A DNA stretch of 64,000 bases from NCBI GenBank assembly GCA_963169655.1, contig CAUJCM010000001.1, forward strand, positions 62,001 through 126,000, given 5' to 3'. A program made the translations under genes and the position numbers. The DNA comes from Patescibacteria group bacterium. GTDB taxonomy: Bacteria > Patescibacteriota > Gracilibacteria > UBA1369. This document shows positions 26,385-37,762 of this stretch, piece by piece. Within the stretch, counting starts at the first letter, position 1. Each line of letters starts with the position of its first letter. The notes beneath the pieces are model-generated. The model was not told the origin of the DNA, ran no database searches, and saw only the letters and a list, made by a program, of their open reading frames with translations.

Positions 26385-29300
26385 TTATATGACAGGGTAG
26401 AATTTCTCTTTTTCTTTAGTTGCTTCTTGAATTTCTTGATTTTGTTCAACTTGAAATTCTGGATGACGTTTTAGGAATGTTTCACCGGCTGGAATTAATT
26501 TACCAATGATAACATTTTCTTTTAGTCCTTCTAAATTATCTACTTTATTTGTTGTAGACGCTTCTACTAAAACTCTGATGGTTTCTTGGAATGAAGCTGC
26601 AGATAACCAGCTGTCTGTATGTAGAGATATTCGAGTGAGTCCTAATAATAGTCTTTCAGCAATAGCGTGTTTCTTATTTTCAGATTCCATTTGTTGATTG
26701 ATATTTTCAAACTCTAGGATATCAATGATTTCACCTGGTAAATAATTTGTATCTCCTGCATCAATAATTCTGACTTTTGATAACATTTGTCTTGCGATGA
26801 TTTCGATATGTTTGTCATTGATAGTTTGACCTTGTGATGCATAAATTCCTTGTACTTCTGATACTAAATATTTTTGAGTTGTATAAATATCTGTGAGTTC
26901 AATCAAATCTCTTAGATTTAAATGTCCAGAAGTTAGGGCTTGTCCTTTATTTATTCTTTCACCACTTTTTACTTTAATAATTTTCCCAAATGGAACTTTG
27001 TATGTAGCAGACAAATTTTCCATACTTTTTATGGTAATGAAATTTGTGCTTACATCAATAATTTTCCCGTTATATTCCGCTTTGATTGAATTTTTACTAG
27101 ATGGTGATTTAGCAATAACTTCTTTTTCTTTTACAATGTCGCCTTTTTTAACGATTGCTTCGAGATCTGAAATTAATTGATATTTCTTTTCAACTGGTTC
27201 TTCTGTGGTGATAGTAATTTCACTTAATTGATCTTTAGTAGTAATTTTGGCAATACCATTTAGATGAGCCATAATGGCCGGTGATTTTGGACTTCTTGCT
27301 TCAAATAATTCTTCAACACGAGTTAAACCTTGAGTGATATCTCCTTCTTCAGAAGCTACACCTCCCATGTGGAAAGTTCTCATAGTTAATTGTGTTCCAG
27401 GTTCACCGATTGACTGTGCTGCAATAATACCTACTGGAGTTCCTGGTACGACTGTTTTATTTGTTCCTAAATCTCTACCATAACATTGAACACAAATTCC
27501 ACCACGTGTTTTACAAGTCATTACTGATCTTACTTGTACTTCTTGAATAGCATTTTTTTCAATTAATTTTAAGATGATTTTATCAATTTCAGTTCCTTTT
27601 GTAGCAAGGACTTCCCCAGTTTTTGGATTAATAATATCTCCAGCTAAAATACGACCATAAATTCTGTTTTCCATTTTTTCTCCAATTCGATCTGATTCAG
27701 CTTGAGTAACTGTGTGGGAATGTGTTGAACCGCAATCTAGCTCTTTAATGATAATATCTTGAACTGAGTCTACTAGACGACGAGTTAAGTGACCTGCTTC
27801 AGCTGTACGAAGAGCGGTATCAGCTTTACCTTTACGTCCTCCATGAGTAGCGATAAAGAATTCAAGAATTGAGAATCCTTCTTTTAAATTAGCTTGAATA
27901 GGCAATTCAATTGTTCGTCCTGATGGGTTACTTACTAGACCTTTCATACCGCATAATTGTGTGACTTGTCCCCAACTTCCACGAGCACCAGAATCAATCA
28001 TATAATAAATATCATTTTCTTGATCAATACTATTAACCATTATCTTAGTAATATCATTTTTTGCTTTTGACCAGGTTTTAATAGTTTGATTGTATCTTTC
28101 GCTTTCAGTAATTAAACCACTTTGATATAAAGTAGATATTCTTTTAATTTGTGATGATGCTTCAGCTATAATTTCATCTTTAGCTTCTGGAACTATCATA
28201 TCTGAAGAAGCAATAGATAAACCAGAGTATGTGGCAAATTCAAAACCAATACGTTTTAAATGATCAACTAAGATTGCAACTTTTTTACCTCCAACGATTT
28301 GGAAGGCGTCATTGAGTAGTGATCCTAGTTGTTTTTTACCAAATGTATGATTGTAGTAAGGCATTTCTTCTGGTAGGAAGCTATTAAAGATTAATCTTCC
28401 TAAAGTAGTCTCTTGAGTTTGTCCTCTGAATCTAGCTGTAATTTTTGCTTGTAGATGTAAATATCCTTCTCTCCAAGCCATAATTGCTTCATTTATATCT
28501 GTATAAATAGTACCTTCTCCTTTTTTACCAGGAGTTTCTTTTGTTAAATAATAACAACCAAGCACCATATCTTGTACTGGAGTTACAATTGGTTCTCCAG
28601 CTGATGGTTTATGAAGATTATTATTTGCAGCTATGAGGTTTTTAGCTTCCTCTTGAGCTGGTTTTGATAATGGTAAATGAACGGCCATTTGATCTCCATC
28701 AAAGTCAGCATTAAACGCTGTACAAACCATTGGATGAATTTGAATAGCTTTACCTTCTACTAATATTGGTTTGAATGCTTGAATACCAAGACGGTGTAAA
28801 GTTGGAGCTCTGTTTAAGAGTACATATCTATTTTGGGTAACTTCATCTAAAATATCCCAAACAATTTTCTCACCAGATTGAATTAATTTTTCAGAACTTT
28901 TGATATTGTGAGTATGTCCATCTCTTATTAATCTTCCAATTACGAATGGCTTGAATAGTTCTAGAGCCATTTGTTTTGGTAATCCACATTGATCTAATTT
29001 TAACCATGGGCCTACTACAATTACTGAACGACCTGAATAATCAACTCTTTTACCAAGTAAGTTTTGACGGAAGCGACCTTGTTTTCCTTTAAGCATATCT
29101 GAGAGTGAACGAAGTTTTCTCTTGTCACCTGAATTGAATACTGTTTTCCCTGCTCTTGCTGAATTATTTAAAAGTGTATCAACAGCTTCTTGAAGCATTC
29201 TTTTTTCATTTCTGGAAATTACTTCTGGAGCGCCGATAGACATTAATCGTTTTAAGCGATTATTTCTGTTGATAACTCTTCTATATAAATCGTTTAAATC

Positions 29301-30341
29301 TGATGCTGCAAATCTACCTCCATCAAGTTGCACCATTGGTCTTAAATCTGGTGGAATTACTGGAAGAACAGTCATTACCATCCATTCAGGTTTGATATTG
29401 GCTTTATGTAAACTTCCTGCAAGTTTTAATCTTTTAATTACTTTCTTTTGTTTTTGGCCTGCTGATTTTATGAGTTCTACTTCTAAATCTTGAATTAATT
29501 TTGCTAAATCAATATTTTGAATAATATTTCTGATTGCTTCAGCACCAATACCAACTTTAAAAATATGACCAAACTTAGTAGATAATTCTCTATATTCTAA
29601 TTCTGAATAAATGGTTGTAATATTAATTTTTTCTAATTGATCTTTAGTTTTCTTGTTTTGACTATCAAGCTCATCTAGTTTTTGAGCATATTCTTTTTCT
29701 AGTTTTTCTATTTCTTTTTTATCTTTTTTAGAATTAGCATCTGCAATTAATTTAGCCGCTTCGTCTTGTAATTTTTTTCTTAATGCTTTGTATTCATTGT
29801 TTAATTGAGTTTTAGCTTCTTCTTTTGCATTCTGATCTACATCTGTGACAATATATGCTGCAAAATATACAACTTGCTCAATAGATTTAATTGGTAAGTC
29901 AAGAAGTAAACCAATTCTTGAAGGAGTTGATCTTAAAAACCAAATATGAGTAACTGGTACGGCTAATTTTATATGCCCCATTCTTGAGCGCCTTACTGAA
30001 GAGTGGGTCACTTCAACTCCACATTTTTCACAAATTATACCTTTATATCTTATTCTTTTATATTTTCCACAATAACATTCCCAGTTTTTTGTAGGACCAA
30101 AAATCTTTTCACAGAATAAACCATCTCTTTCTGGTTTTTGAGTTCTGTAATTTATTGTTTCTGGTTTTTTTACTTCTCCAAATGACCAGCCAAGAACCTC
30201 TTCAGGTGATGCAATGGATATTGATATTTTATCAAAAGCATCATTGTGATTATGCTCTCTATTGTTGTTGTTTTGAGAATTTGTAGAGCGAGATTCTTTA
30301 TGATCTGAATTAGTTTGTGTTAATGTATCATTTTGATTCAT
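26385..30341 (-). CDS. rpoC: DNA-directed RNA polymerase beta' subunit
   Basis: The 1318-residue beta' subunit. The N-terminal zinc ribbon has Cys89, Cys91, Cys104 and Cys107, and the catalytic Mg2+ motif NADFDGDQM lies near residues 543-551. The second zinc site uses [10 protein letters not shown] and [11 protein letters not shown]. The bridge and trigger regions ([29 protein letters not shown]) are intact. A charged coiled coil of about 70 residues (about 160-240) rich in Lys and Glu lies in the clamp region. The first 40 residues are Asn-rich and extra to the family. There is a 33-base gap from ssb. Confidence 0.99.
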   Translation of the reverse strand: MNQNDTLTQTNSDHKESRSTNSQNNNNREHNHNDAFDKISISIASPEEVLGWSFGEVKKPETINYRTQKPERDGLFCEKIFGPTKNWECYCGKYKRIRYKGIICEKCGVEVTHSSVRRSRMGHIKLAVPVTHIWFLRSTPSRIGLLLDLPIKSIEQVVYFAAYIVTDVDQNAKEEAKTQLNNEYKALRKKLQDEAAKLIADANSKKDKKEIEKLEKEYAQKLDELDSQNKKTKDQLEKINITTIYSELEYRELSTKFGHIFKVGIGAEAIRNIIQNIDLAKLIQDLEVELIKSAGQKQKKVIKRLKLAGSLHKANIKPEWMVMTVLPVIPPDLRPMVQLDGGRFAASDLNDLYRRVINRNNRLKRLMSIGAPEVISRNEKRMLQEAVDTLLNNSARAGKTVFNSGDKRKLRSLSDMLKGKQGRFRQNLLGKRVDYSGRSVIVVGPWLKLDQCGLPKQMALELFKPFVIGRLIRDGHTHNIKSSEKLIQSGEKIVWDILDEVTQNRYVLLNRAPTLHRLGIQAFKPILVEGKAIQIHPMVCTAFNADFDGDQMAVHLPLSKPAQEEAKNLIAANNNLHKPSAGEPIVTPVQDMVLGCYYLTKETPGKKGEGTIYTDINEAIMAWREGYLHLQAKITARFRGQTQETTLGRLIFNSFLPEEMPYYNHTFGKKQLGSLLNDAFQIVGGKKVAILVDHLKRIGFEFATYSGLSIASSDMIVPEAKDEIIAEASSQIKRISTLYQSGLITESERYNQTIKTWSKAKNDITKIMVNSIDQENDIYYMIDSGARGSWGQVTQLCGMKGLVSNPSGRTIELPIQANLKEGFSILEFFIATHGGRKGKADTALRTAEAGHLTRRLVDSVQDIIIKELDCGSTHSHTVTQAESDRIGEKMENRIYGRILAGDIINPKTGEVLATKGTEIDKIILKLIEKNAIQEVQVRSVMTCKTRGGICVQCYGRDLGTNKTVVPGTPVGIIAAQSIGEPGTQLTMRTFHMGGVASEEGDITQGLTRVEELFEARSPKSPAIMAHLNGIAKITTKDQLSEITITTEEPVEKKYQLISDLEAIVKKGDIVKEKEVIAKSPSSKNSIKAEYNGKIIDVSTNFITIKSMENLSATYKVPFGKIIKVKSGERINKGQALTSGHLNLRDLIELTDIYTTQKYLVSEVQGIYASQGQTINDKHIEIIARQMLSKVRIIDAGDTNYLPGEIIDILEFENINQQMESENKKHAIAERLLLGLTRISLHTDSWLSAASFQETIRVLVEASTTNKVDNLEGLKENVIIGKLIPAGETFLKRHPEFQVEQNQEIQEATKEKEKFYPVI

Positions 30342-30374
30342 GAAATTGTTGTTATATTTTTAAACTAAAGTTTT

Positions 30375-30815
30375 TTAAATTTCTAAATTTGAGTTAATAT
30401 CGATATTGTTAGGAAAGTCGGTAGGTTGTTGTGAGTTTTCATAGGCTTCTTCTGGTAATTCTTCGTTGTTTTGATAAGAAGAATTTTTTTGATTTAATAA
30501 AATTAAATCCTGAATAACTATTTCTGTTTTATATCTTTTACTACCTGAGTCATCTAACCAATTTCTTGTTTTTAAATACCCTTCTATGTAAATTAGTTCA
30601 CCTTTTTTTAATAAATTGCTACATATTTCTGCTAACTTTGCCCATGCTACTAAATCGTGATATTCGGTGAGATTGTGTTTTTGACTATCTTTAGATGTCC
30701 ATTCCCTGTTGGTTGCTATTGAGAAAGTGCATACGGCTTGACCATTTGGTGTTTGCTTTAATTCTGGATCTCTTGTTAAGTTACCGACTAAGATTACCTT
30801 ATTGACACTTCTCAT
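30375..30815 (-). CDS. ssb: Single-stranded DNA-binding protein SSB
   Basis: A 146-residue SSB. The OB fold covers about 1-108: MRSVNKVILVGNLTRDPELKQTPNGQAVCTFSIATNREW, the ELIYIEGYLKTRNW strand and YKTEIVIQDLILL. The C-terminal part is Asn/Gln-rich and lacks the usual acidic DDDIPF tip (it ends NIDINSNLEI). It lies between rpoB and rpoC, with gaps of 21 and 33 bases, so it is probably co-transcribed with the polymerase. That place is unusual. Confidence 0.95.
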   Translation of the reverse strand: MRSVNKVILVGNLTRDPELKQTPNGQAVCTFSIATNREWTSKDSQKHNLTEYHDLVAWAKLAEICSNLLKKGELIYIEGYLKTRNWLDDSGSKRYKTEIVIQDLILLNQKNSSYQNNEELPEEAYENSQQPTDFPNNIDINSNLEI

Positions 30816-30836
30816 AAGTTTTAATTAAGAATTATT

Positions 30837-33800
30837 TTATTCTTTTTCATCTTCTTCTGGTAAATTTGGTATGTCTAAATCGTCAAAGTCTTCTGGATTT
30901 TCATCAAGTTCTCGTAATTCTTCTTCTGTTGCATCAATGTCTTCAAGATTAATATCTTCTACTTCCATTTGCGCAAAATCTTCAAGATCGTGTAAGTCTC
31001 CTTCTTCCATAACTTCTTCAATTTCCATATCTTCGCTTTCTTGATCGGAAACAATAGAAATACCTGGAGCACTATGTTCAATATCTTCAGTTTCTGTGCC
31101 TTGTACAGCGAGTTTTATTGTAGATTCTGATTCAAGAGCTAGACTTGCTTTAGTTTCCTCATCTAATTCTGGGGCTTCATTTAATTCTGGGTTTACTTCA
31201 TATTCATCTTCATTGACTTCTTCGGAATTTTCAAATTTTACTGACAAACCTAAAGATTGAAGTTCTCTTACTAGAACATTGAATGATTCAGGAGTTTTTG
31301 GTCTTTTAATTGGCTCGTCTTTGACAATTGATTCATAGGCTTTAGCACGGCCATAAATATCATCTGATTTAATTGTTAACATTTCTTGTAAAGTATAGGC
31401 AGCTCCATAAGCTTCTAATGCCCAAACTTCCATTTCACCAAATCTTTGACCTCCATGTTGAGCTTTACCTCCTAGTGGTTGTTGGGTGACTAAAGAGTAA
31501 GGACCAACAGAACGGGCGTGAATTTTATCTTCAACAAGGTGAGATAATTTCATAATGTAAGCAATTCCTACTGTGGTTTCATGATCAAATGGCTCTCCAG
31601 TCATACCATCATATAATTGAGTTTTTCCATCTTTAGGTAATCCTGCTTTTTTAAGCTCTTCAGTAATTTGCTCATTTGTAACTCCACTTAAAGCTGGTGT
31701 TGCAACAGAAATACCTAATTTGCTTGCTGCCCAACCTAGGTGAACTTCTAAAATTTGTCCGATATTCATACGAGAAGATACTCCTAATGGGTTTAGAATG
31801 ATGTCTACTGGAGTTCCATCAGCTAAAAATGGCATATTTTCTTGAGGAACAATGATAGAAATAACACCTTTATTTCCATGTCTTCCAGCAACTTTGTCTC
31901 CAACAGAAATTTTTCTTGTTTGAGCTACATTAACTCTAATTTGTTGATTTACTCCAGTTGGCAATTCATCTCCATTTGCTCTTGTAAATATTTGAACTCC
32001 TACAACTTTTCCTCCTTCACCTCCAGGAAGTCTTAGCGAAGAATCTTTTACATCTCTTGCTTTATCCCCAAAAATTGCTCTAAGTAATCTTTCTTCAGCT
32101 GACAATTCAGTTTCACCTTTTGGAGTAATTTTACCTACTAAAATATCACCTTCGTGAACTGTGGCCCCAATTCTGACAATACCATTTTCATCTAGATCTT
32201 TTAAGCGGTTTTCACCAACATTTGGAATATCTCTAGTAATAACTTCTGGTCCTAATTTTGTATCACGTACATCAATAGTAAATGCTTCAATATGTACTGA
32301 GTCAAAATATCCATCTTTAACAATTCTGTCTGAAATGATTACGGCATCTTCATAGTTGTAACCTCTCCATGCCATATAGGCAACAAGTACATTTCTTCCA
32401 AGCGCTAATTCTCCATTTTCAGTTGCTGGGCCATCTGATAATACATCACCACGGCTAACTCTTTGCCCTTTATTAACTCTAGCTCTGTGGTGAATACAAG
32501 TAGATTGATTTGATCTTGTATAATTTTGGAGAGGATAAATAGATTTCTTACCATTGTCATAAATAACTACAATTTGTTCTGCATCAACATAAGAAACTGT
32601 TCCATTATCTTCTGCTAAATAAATTTGTCCTGAACTTTTAGCTACAATTTCTTCCATACCTGTACCAACGATTGGAGCGTCTGGAGATACTAAAGATACA
32701 GCTTGACGTTGCATGTTTGATCCCATTGAAGCACGAGTATTGTCATCATGTTCAAGGAAGGGGATTAAAGCAGTTGTTTCAGAAATAATTTGTTTTGGAG
32801 AAATATCCATGTGAGTGATATTTTTTGCAGGAACAAGTTCTGGTTCTCCTTTTTGTCTACCGGATACTAAAGAATCAATAATTTGACCTTGGTTATCTAG
32901 ATGTGTATTTGCTTGAGCTATTACTTTATTTTCGTCTTCATCTGCAGCATAATATCTGACTTCATCAGTCATATGTTTGAACACTTTGATTTCTGAATAG
33001 CCTAATTTTTTGATTTTTTCTATTTCTTTGTCACCTAGAATTGTTTCTCTTGGTAAAATGATTTTTTGAGTTTTTGGATCTAAAATATCATTTCTTAATT
33101 TTTTGTCTTTTAATTGTTTAATATCTTTGATGTCTATTGTATCATTCATTGTTCTATATGGTGTTTCGATGAATCCATATTTATTAATACGAGCATAAGT
33201 TGCTAAGTGAACTACTAAACCGATATTTGGACCTTCTGGTGTTGCAATAGGACAAATTCTTCCATAGTGAGATGCATGTACATCACGAACATCATAAGAG
33301 GCTCTTTCTCTTGTTAAACCTCCTGGTCCCATGGCTGATAAACGACGTTTATGTGCAAGTTCAGCTAAAGGATTAGTTTGATCCATGAATTGTGATAATT
33401 GTGAGCTAGCAAAAAATTCTCGAAGAGCAGCAGTAATTGGTCTTGAGTTAATTAATTGAGTTGGAGTCACTGTTTCAAGATCCATAACTGTCATACGATC
33501 TTTAGCAATACGGTCAGTTCTGAGTAAACCAACTCTAAATTTATTTTGTACTAACTCTCCAACAGCACGAATTCTTCTGTTTGATAAATGGTCAATATCA
33601 TCTTCATGTCCAATGCCATTATTTAGCTCTATTAAATGTTTGATTATTAAAATTAAATCATCAACTTGGAAAGTATGATATTCTTTAGTATTTGGAACAT
33701 TGAGATTAAACTTTTTGTTGAGTTTATATCTGGCAACTGGTCCCATATCATATTTTTTATAATCAAAGAACATAGATTGGACTAATGATTTTGCATTTTC

Positions 33801-34778
33801 AGTAGTTGCTAAATCGCCAGGTCGAACTTTTTTGTAAATATTTTGATGTGCTTCATCAACTGTTTTTGCTGGATCTTTTTCAAGTGTATTAAAGATGTAA
33901 TCTTTCTCGGGATTTTGAATTGTGTCTACAAATTGTTCTCTTATTTCTTGGTCAGTAGGAAATCCAAATACTCTTAAGAGTGAAGTAATTGGAATTTTTC
34001 TTTTTCTATCAATTTTTACATTTATAATACCTTTTTTGTCAGTTTCAATCTCTAGCCAAGCCCCTCTTTTTGGTATAATTTTAGCGCTAAATGCGTTAGT
34101 TACACCTGGGGTTTTGGAGAAAAATACACCTGGAGAACGAACAATTTGAGAAACTACTATTCTTTCTATTCCATTAATTATGAAAGTTCCTTTTTGAGTC
34201 ATTAAAGGAATTGATCCAAGAAATACATCTTGTACTTTAATTTCACCAGTTTCTTTATTTACTAATTGTACATGGACTTTTAAAGGTGCTTCATAAGTTA
34301 GATTTTTAACTCTACAAGTTTCAGGATCATATTTTGGTTCTTCAACAGAATGCTCAAGGAATTGTAATTCTAATTTTTTGCCTGAAAAATCAACAATTGG
34401 TGACATCTCATCTAATAGCTCACGTATTCCTTCATCAAGAAACCACCTGTAAGAATCTAGTTGTACCTCTATTAAATTTGGAAGGACAATATCTTTATCA
34501 ATTCTTTCATTGAAATATTTACGATGAGAAGATTCCTTCATTATGATATTCTCTTTAGGGAGAAGTCTGGATATTTCTTCTGATACTGAAAGAGCTTTTT
34601 TAGATTCTTTAGTAGCTGGAATGTTACTTTCTTTTTTAGAAGCTGTTTTAGGCTTGTTAGCAGTTTTTTTATTGTTTGCTGTCTTGGAATTATCTACTTT
34701 TTTCTTTAAGTCTTTTGACTTAGAAGTTGTCTTAGTAGTTTTTTTAACTTTAGCTTTGCTAGAATTTTTTTTAGCCAT
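30837..34778 (-). CDS. rpoB: DNA-directed RNA polymerase beta subunit
   Basis: The 1313-residue beta subunit. The rifampicin region reads [16 protein letters not shown] and [18 protein letters not shown]; Asp516, His526 and Ser531 (E. coli numbers) are kept, so it should be sensitive. The C-terminal half has [30 protein letters not shown] and the clamp-side [30 protein letters not shown]. The first 70 residues are Lys/Ser/Thr-rich and the last 130 are highly acidic; both are additions to the usual 1180-1340 residue family body. It has its own promoter and heads the rpoB-ssb-rpoC transcript. Confidence 0.99.
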   Translation of the reverse strand: MAKKNSSKAKVKKTTKTTSKSKDLKKKVDNSKTANNKKTANKPKTASKKESNIPATKESKKALSVSEEISRLLPKENIIMKESSHRKYFNERIDKDIVLPNLIEVQLDSYRWFLDEGIRELLDEMSPIVDFSGKKLELQFLEHSVEEPKYDPETCRVKNLTYEAPLKVHVQLVNKETGEIKVQDVFLGSIPLMTQKGTFIINGIERIVVSQIVRSPGVFFSKTPGVTNAFSAKIIPKRGAWLEIETDKKGIINVKIDRKRKIPITSLLRVFGFPTDQEIREQFVDTIQNPEKDYIFNTLEKDPAKTVDEAHQNIYKKVRPGDLATTENAKSLVQSMFFDYKKYDMGPVARYKLNKKFNLNVPNTKEYHTFQVDDLILIIKHLIELNNGIGHEDDIDHLSNRRIRAVGELVQNKFRVGLLRTDRIAKDRMTVMDLETVTPTQLINSRPITAALREFFASSQLSQFMDQTNPLAELAHKRRLSAMGPGGLTRERASYDVRDVHASHYGRICPIATPEGPNIGLVVHLATYARINKYGFIETPYRTMNDTIDIKDIKQLKDKKLRNDILDPKTQKIILPRETILGDKEIEKIKKLGYSEIKVFKHMTDEVRYYAADEDENKVIAQANTHLDNQGQIIDSLVSGRQKGEPELVPAKNITHMDISPKQIISETTALIPFLEHDDNTRASMGSNMQRQAVSLVSPDAPIVGTGMEEIVAKSSGQIYLAEDNGTVSYVDAEQIVVIYDNGKKSIYPLQNYTRSNQSTCIHHRARVNKGQRVSRGDVLSDGPATENGELALGRNVLVAYMAWRGYNYEDAVIISDRIVKDGYFDSVHIEAFTIDVRDTKLGPEVITRDIPNVGENRLKDLDENGIVRIGATVHEGDILVGKITPKGETELSAEERLLRAIFGDKARDVKDSSLRLPGGEGGKVVGVQIFTRANGDELPTGVNQQIRVNVAQTRKISVGDKVAGRHGNKGVISIIVPQENMPFLADGTPVDIILNPLGVSSRMNIGQILEVHLGWAASKLGISVATPALSGVTNEQITEELKKAGLPKDGKTQLYDGMTGEPFDHETTVGIAYIMKLSHLVEDKIHARSVGPYSLVTQQPLGGKAQHGGQRFGEMEVWALEAYGAAYTLQEMLTIKSDDIYGRAKAYESIVKDEPIKRPKTPESFNVLVRELQSLGLSVKFENSEEVNEDEYEVNPELNEAPELDEETKASLALESESTIKLAVQGTETEDIEHSAPGISIVSDQESEDMEIEEVMEEGDLHDLEDFAQMEVEDINLEDIDATEEELRELDENPEDFDDLDIPNLPEEDEKE

Positions 34779-34867
34779 TTTAAATATGTTATAATGGAGA
34801 TATTGGAATTAATTTGAGCAAAATTTTGCCATCTCCTACAACACAATCGAGTATCTAAATTATTAAT

Positions 34868-34933
34868 AACTAGCTTGATAAAATGAATTATGAGCTAGGT
34901 TTATGATGTTAAATACTATGCTGACAGCTAGTT
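34868..34933 (-). repeat. Inverted repeat in the rpoB leader
   Basis: On the minus strand AACTAGCT (34926-34933) and AGCTAGTT (34868-34875) are exact complements; between them, ACCTAGCT (about 34890-34898) could pair with the same right arm by six bases. The first arm starts about at the predicted transcription start, so the structure may be either DNA-level or RNA-level. Confidence 0.4.
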
Positions 34934-34936
34934 GCA

Positions 34937-34964
34937 AGTATATTTTGCAATTTTTATATGTCAA
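34937..34964 (-). promoter_or_regulatory. Promoter for rpoB-ssb-rpoC
   Basis: Minus strand: -35 TTGACA (34959-34964), 16-base spacer, -10 TATACT (34937-34942). It gives a leader of about 150 bases before rpoB, and lies in the spacer after the permease gene. Confidence 0.8.
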
Positions 34965-35024
34965 AAGCTTTTTGAGGTTTAATAGAATATTCTCTTGACT
35001 AATTAGATTTTATATTATGCAAAA

Positions 35025-36296
35025 TTACTTTGCTAGAAGTTTTATTGGATTTAGTTTAGCTGCTTTCATTGCAGGAATATAAGCAAAAATACATGCTGTT
35101 AAAATTGCATATAAAATTAAAGAAATAATTAATATTGGTGAGTATACAAAAAATGTTTTAGGTTTGCTTAATATATTGCTTAAAAAATTTGATAAGAAAA
35201 TATTTAAAGGAGCAGAAAAAATAATACCTAGAATAATGCCTATTAAACTAGCAATAGAGCCTATTAGACTTGCTTCAAATAAATATAAATTCCCAATTTG
35301 TTGATTAGTCATACCTAAAGTCTTAAGTATGGCTATTTCTCGTCCTTGTTCTGATATTTTATTTAAGAAGGTGGATGAAATTAGTAATCCTGACAAAATC
35401 ATCATTACTAGAAAGAAAAAATTTAAACTTAGGTCTGTGACCTTAAAAATACCTTCTACTGTTTTTAAACTTTGTTCAGCGGTTGTTACCTGAAAGCCCA
35501 GATTTTGAAGTTTTTCTGAAACTATACTCAAATACTCTGGTTTTTTAACATGGACAATAGCATCTAGGTAATTATCTTGTGCTTTATTGAGAAAGTCTTG
35601 GTTAATTTTTTCTATAGTTTTATCTGGTAATGTTAATCCTATTAATTTTACATTTGGAGAAAAACCAAGAATTTTTGCTTTAAGTTTGATTGTGGGCCCC
35701 TCTTGAGTTTCAAAGAATGTAGATTGGTTGAGTAAAATAGTTATTTCTTTTCCTATAAAATTTTCTTTAGTAATTTGTGGGAAATTGTTAGCATTAGCAA
35801 AAGTTAAATTATAGAGGTCTAGAAGTTTAGTAGAAATAACTGCTGGATATGGTTCATTTTGATATTGAGCCCATTCTTCTTGAGAAATTTCTGGTAAATT
35901 TAAGCTTTGATAAGGGGCTCCGTAAAGTAAAGCGTCAGTTTGAAAGATTTGTCCTAGCAAGCTTACTTGTAAAGAGGAAATTCCGTTAATAGAATTAGTT
36001 GGAAGGACTTCTTCAATTTCAGGAATTTGTTTGATTTTTTCTATTAGTTGTGGGGTAAGTTGGGCTTTGGGAATTAAAGTTGCTAATGATAGCTCGAGTT
36101 TATTTCCTAGTGGAGTTACTGTTAATTCTCTTAAAATTTTATCTTGATTACTTTGTTGTAAAAAATAATTTTTTACCCCGAAATTGAGCCCTGATAATAT
36201 TGTCATTAATAAGACGCCAAGACTTAATGCTAAAGTCATTAGCAGAAATTTGCTAGGTTTTGATTTCCAATTGCTAAAAATTAATTTGAAATACAC
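35025..36296 (-). CDS. FtsX/MacB-type ABC permease
   Basis: A 423-residue membrane protein of the MacB/LolC/FtsX exporter class. It has one N-terminal membrane helix (about 18-36), a large outer domain (about 40-285, MacB_PCD type) and three C-terminal helices (about 295-320, 345-370, 385-410), the FtsX domain, with EQGREIAILKTLGMTNQQIG between the first two. The last line is AKLNPIKLLAK, typical of the family. The ATPase gene is 9 bases upstream. Substrate is unknown: lipoproteins, peptides or envelope signalling are all possible. Confidence 0.88.
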   Translation of the reverse strand: MYFKLIFSNWKSKPSKFLLMTLALSLGVLLMTILSGLNFGVKNYFLQQSNQDKILRELTVTPLGNKLELSLATLIPKAQLTPQLIEKIKQIPEIEEVLPTNSINGISSLQVSLLGQIFQTDALLYGAPYQSLNLPEISQEEWAQYQNEPYPAVISTKLLDLYNLTFANANNFPQITKENFIGKEITILLNQSTFFETQEGPTIKLKAKILGFSPNVKLIGLTLPDKTIEKINQDFLNKAQDNYLDAIVHVKKPEYLSIVSEKLQNLGFQVTTAEQSLKTVEGIFKVTDLSLNFFFLVMMILSGLLISSTFLNKISEQGREIAILKTLGMTNQQIGNLYLFEASLIGSIASLIGIILGIIFSAPLNIFLSNFLSNILSKPKTFFVYSPILIISLILYAILTACIFAYIPAMKAAKLNPIKLLAK

Positions 36297-36305
36297 TTTT
36301 AAAAG

Positions 36306-36995
36306 TTATGAAGTTTTAGTTATTTTACCTTTTTTTATCTCGATTATTTTATCTGCTTTTTCTGCAATTTTTTTGTCGTGAGTGACGATTATCATTGTTA
36401 GTTGTTGTTCTTTACTCATTTTATATAGTAAGTTGATAATTTGCTGACTGGTAAAGTCGTCGAGATTTCCTGTTGGCTCATCGGCTATTAGAATTTCGGG
36501 GTTAGTAATTAAAGCTCTAGCTATGGCTGCTCTTTGTTTTTGTCCACCAGAAACCTGCTTTGGACGATGATTAAATCTGTCACTAATATTTAATTGATTA
36601 AGTAATTGGTCTATTTTTTGATTTTGTGATGGAGAAATTTTATTTGTCTTTGAATTTATTAATAGAGGAAGTGCAATATTATCTTTGATGGTTAAGTCAT
36701 TTAACAGGTTAAAATCTTGAAAAATAAACCCAATTTTTTCTCCTCGGATATGGGCTAATTCATTTTTTGTAAATTTTTTAACATTGTGCCCCTTATAAAA
36801 TACTTCACCTTTGCTAGCATGGTCCATTAAGCCAATAAGGTGGAGTAAAGTTGATTTTCCTGAACCTGATGGCCCAATAATACTAATAATCTCCCCCTTA
36901 TTAATTTTTAAGTTGATGTTAGAAAGGGCTGGAATAATATCTTTTCCAAGGTGATAGTGTTTGGAAACCTCTGATAATTCAATTAATTCAGTCAT
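36306..36995 (-). CDS. ABC transporter ATPase, MacB/LolD family
   Basis: A 229-residue ATP-binding subunit. Walker A is GPSGSGKSTLLH (about 41-52), the ABC signature is VSGGQKQRAAIARAL, and Walker B is ILIADEPTGNLD; the H-loop His follows in IIVTHDK. 'LADEPTGNLD' and the short length are typical of the MacB/LolD/FtsE group. Its ATG overlaps the TGA stop of the TIM-barrel gene (ATGA), so translation is coupled, and it is 9 bases from the permease. Confidence 0.93.
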   Translation of the reverse strand: MTELIELSEVSKHYHLGKDIIPALSNINLKINKGEIISIIGPSGSGKSTLLHLIGLMDHASKGEVFYKGHNVKKFTKNELAHIRGEKIGFIFQDFNLLNDLTIKDNIALPLLINSKTNKISPSQNQKIDQLLNQLNISDRFNHRPKQVSGGQKQRAAIARALITNPEILIADEPTGNLDDFTSQQIINLLYKMSKEQQLTMIIVTHDKKIAEKADKIIEIKKGKITKTS

Positions 36996-37762
36996 TCAGC
37001 ATTTTCAGTAATTGGTTTTACATCAAGAAAATAGGTTGTATAAAATTCTTTGATTTTATTGAGTGTTTTCATTAACTCATCTTCATTTCCAAGATTTAAG
37101 TATTTTGGATTTACTTTAATGGAGATACTTCCTGGAAAGTCTTCTTGTTTTAGTTTTGTGAGAAAGCTTTCGATTGGTAAAATTCCATCCATTGGTAGAC
37201 TATAAGGTTCTCCATTTTTGACATTGCTTAAATGAACATGTACTAAAAATGGTTGTAGAGTTTTGTAGATTCTCATTAAATCTTCTTTTTTTGAAGCTAT
37301 TCTTGTTGTATCTATACAAACATGTTTAAACTTTTTTAAGTCAACTACATTATTCATTGAATGTTCAGGAATAATGCCGAGAAAAGTTTCTGATGGTGCA
37401 TTTTCAAGTGCAATGGAGATATTTTCTTTTTGTCTAATTTTAGGGATTTCATTTTTAAGCCAGCTTGCATATTGAAAATCAAAAATTTTTGGAGGTTGAA
37501 TAACTATGATTTTAGTGTTGATTGTTTTTGCTAACTCAACCGCATTTTGAATTTTTTTAGGAGAACTGGTAATTGGAGTAGAAATGGCTAATACTGGGAT
37601 TTGATATTGGTCAATTAAAGATTTGATATATTCTGCATCTTGAGTGTCAAAAATTTTGGGATCTAAAGTCAAGTCGACTCCATCATAACCTGCGTTTTTA
37701 ATAAATGAAAAAATTCTGTTAAGCCCATAACCTTTAAAACTGTCTGTACAAATTGAAAGCAT
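36992..37762 (-). CDS. Xylose-isomerase-like TIM-barrel protein
   Basis: A 256-residue protein of the sugar phosphate isomerase/epimerase (AP endonuclease 2) class. MLSICTDSFKGYGLNRIF starts the barrel; the middle strands carry IALENAP and CIDTTR, which supply Glu and Asp metal ligands in the family, and VHVHLSNVKNGEPYSLPMDGIL the His and Asp region. The last usual Glu ('E' of the final strand) is Lys here (ISIKVNP), so the metal site may be incomplete and activity is uncertain. The gene ends in TGA that overlaps the ATPase start. The substrate cannot be given. Its promoter is likely the TATAAT just upstream on the minus strand. Confidence 0.75.
   Translation of the reverse strand: MLSICTDSFKGYGLNRIFSFIKNAGYDGVDLTLDPKIFDTQDAEYIKSLIDQYQIPVLAISTPITSSPKKIQNAVELAKTINTKIIVIQPPKIFDFQYASWLKNEIPKIRQKENISIALENAPSETFLGIIPEHSMNNVVDLKKFKHVCIDTTRIASKKEDLMRIYKTLQPFLVHVHLSNVKNGEPYSLPMDGILPIESFLTKLKQEDFPGSISIKVNPKYLNLGNEDELMKTLNKIKEFYTTYFLDVKPITENAE

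Noticed and set aside
36992-36994. UGA as a sense codon (Gly), as in Gracilibacteria
   Set aside because: TGA ends the TIM-barrel gene in an ATGA overlap, and no long gene contains in-frame TGA; TAA and TAG are used elsewhere as stops.
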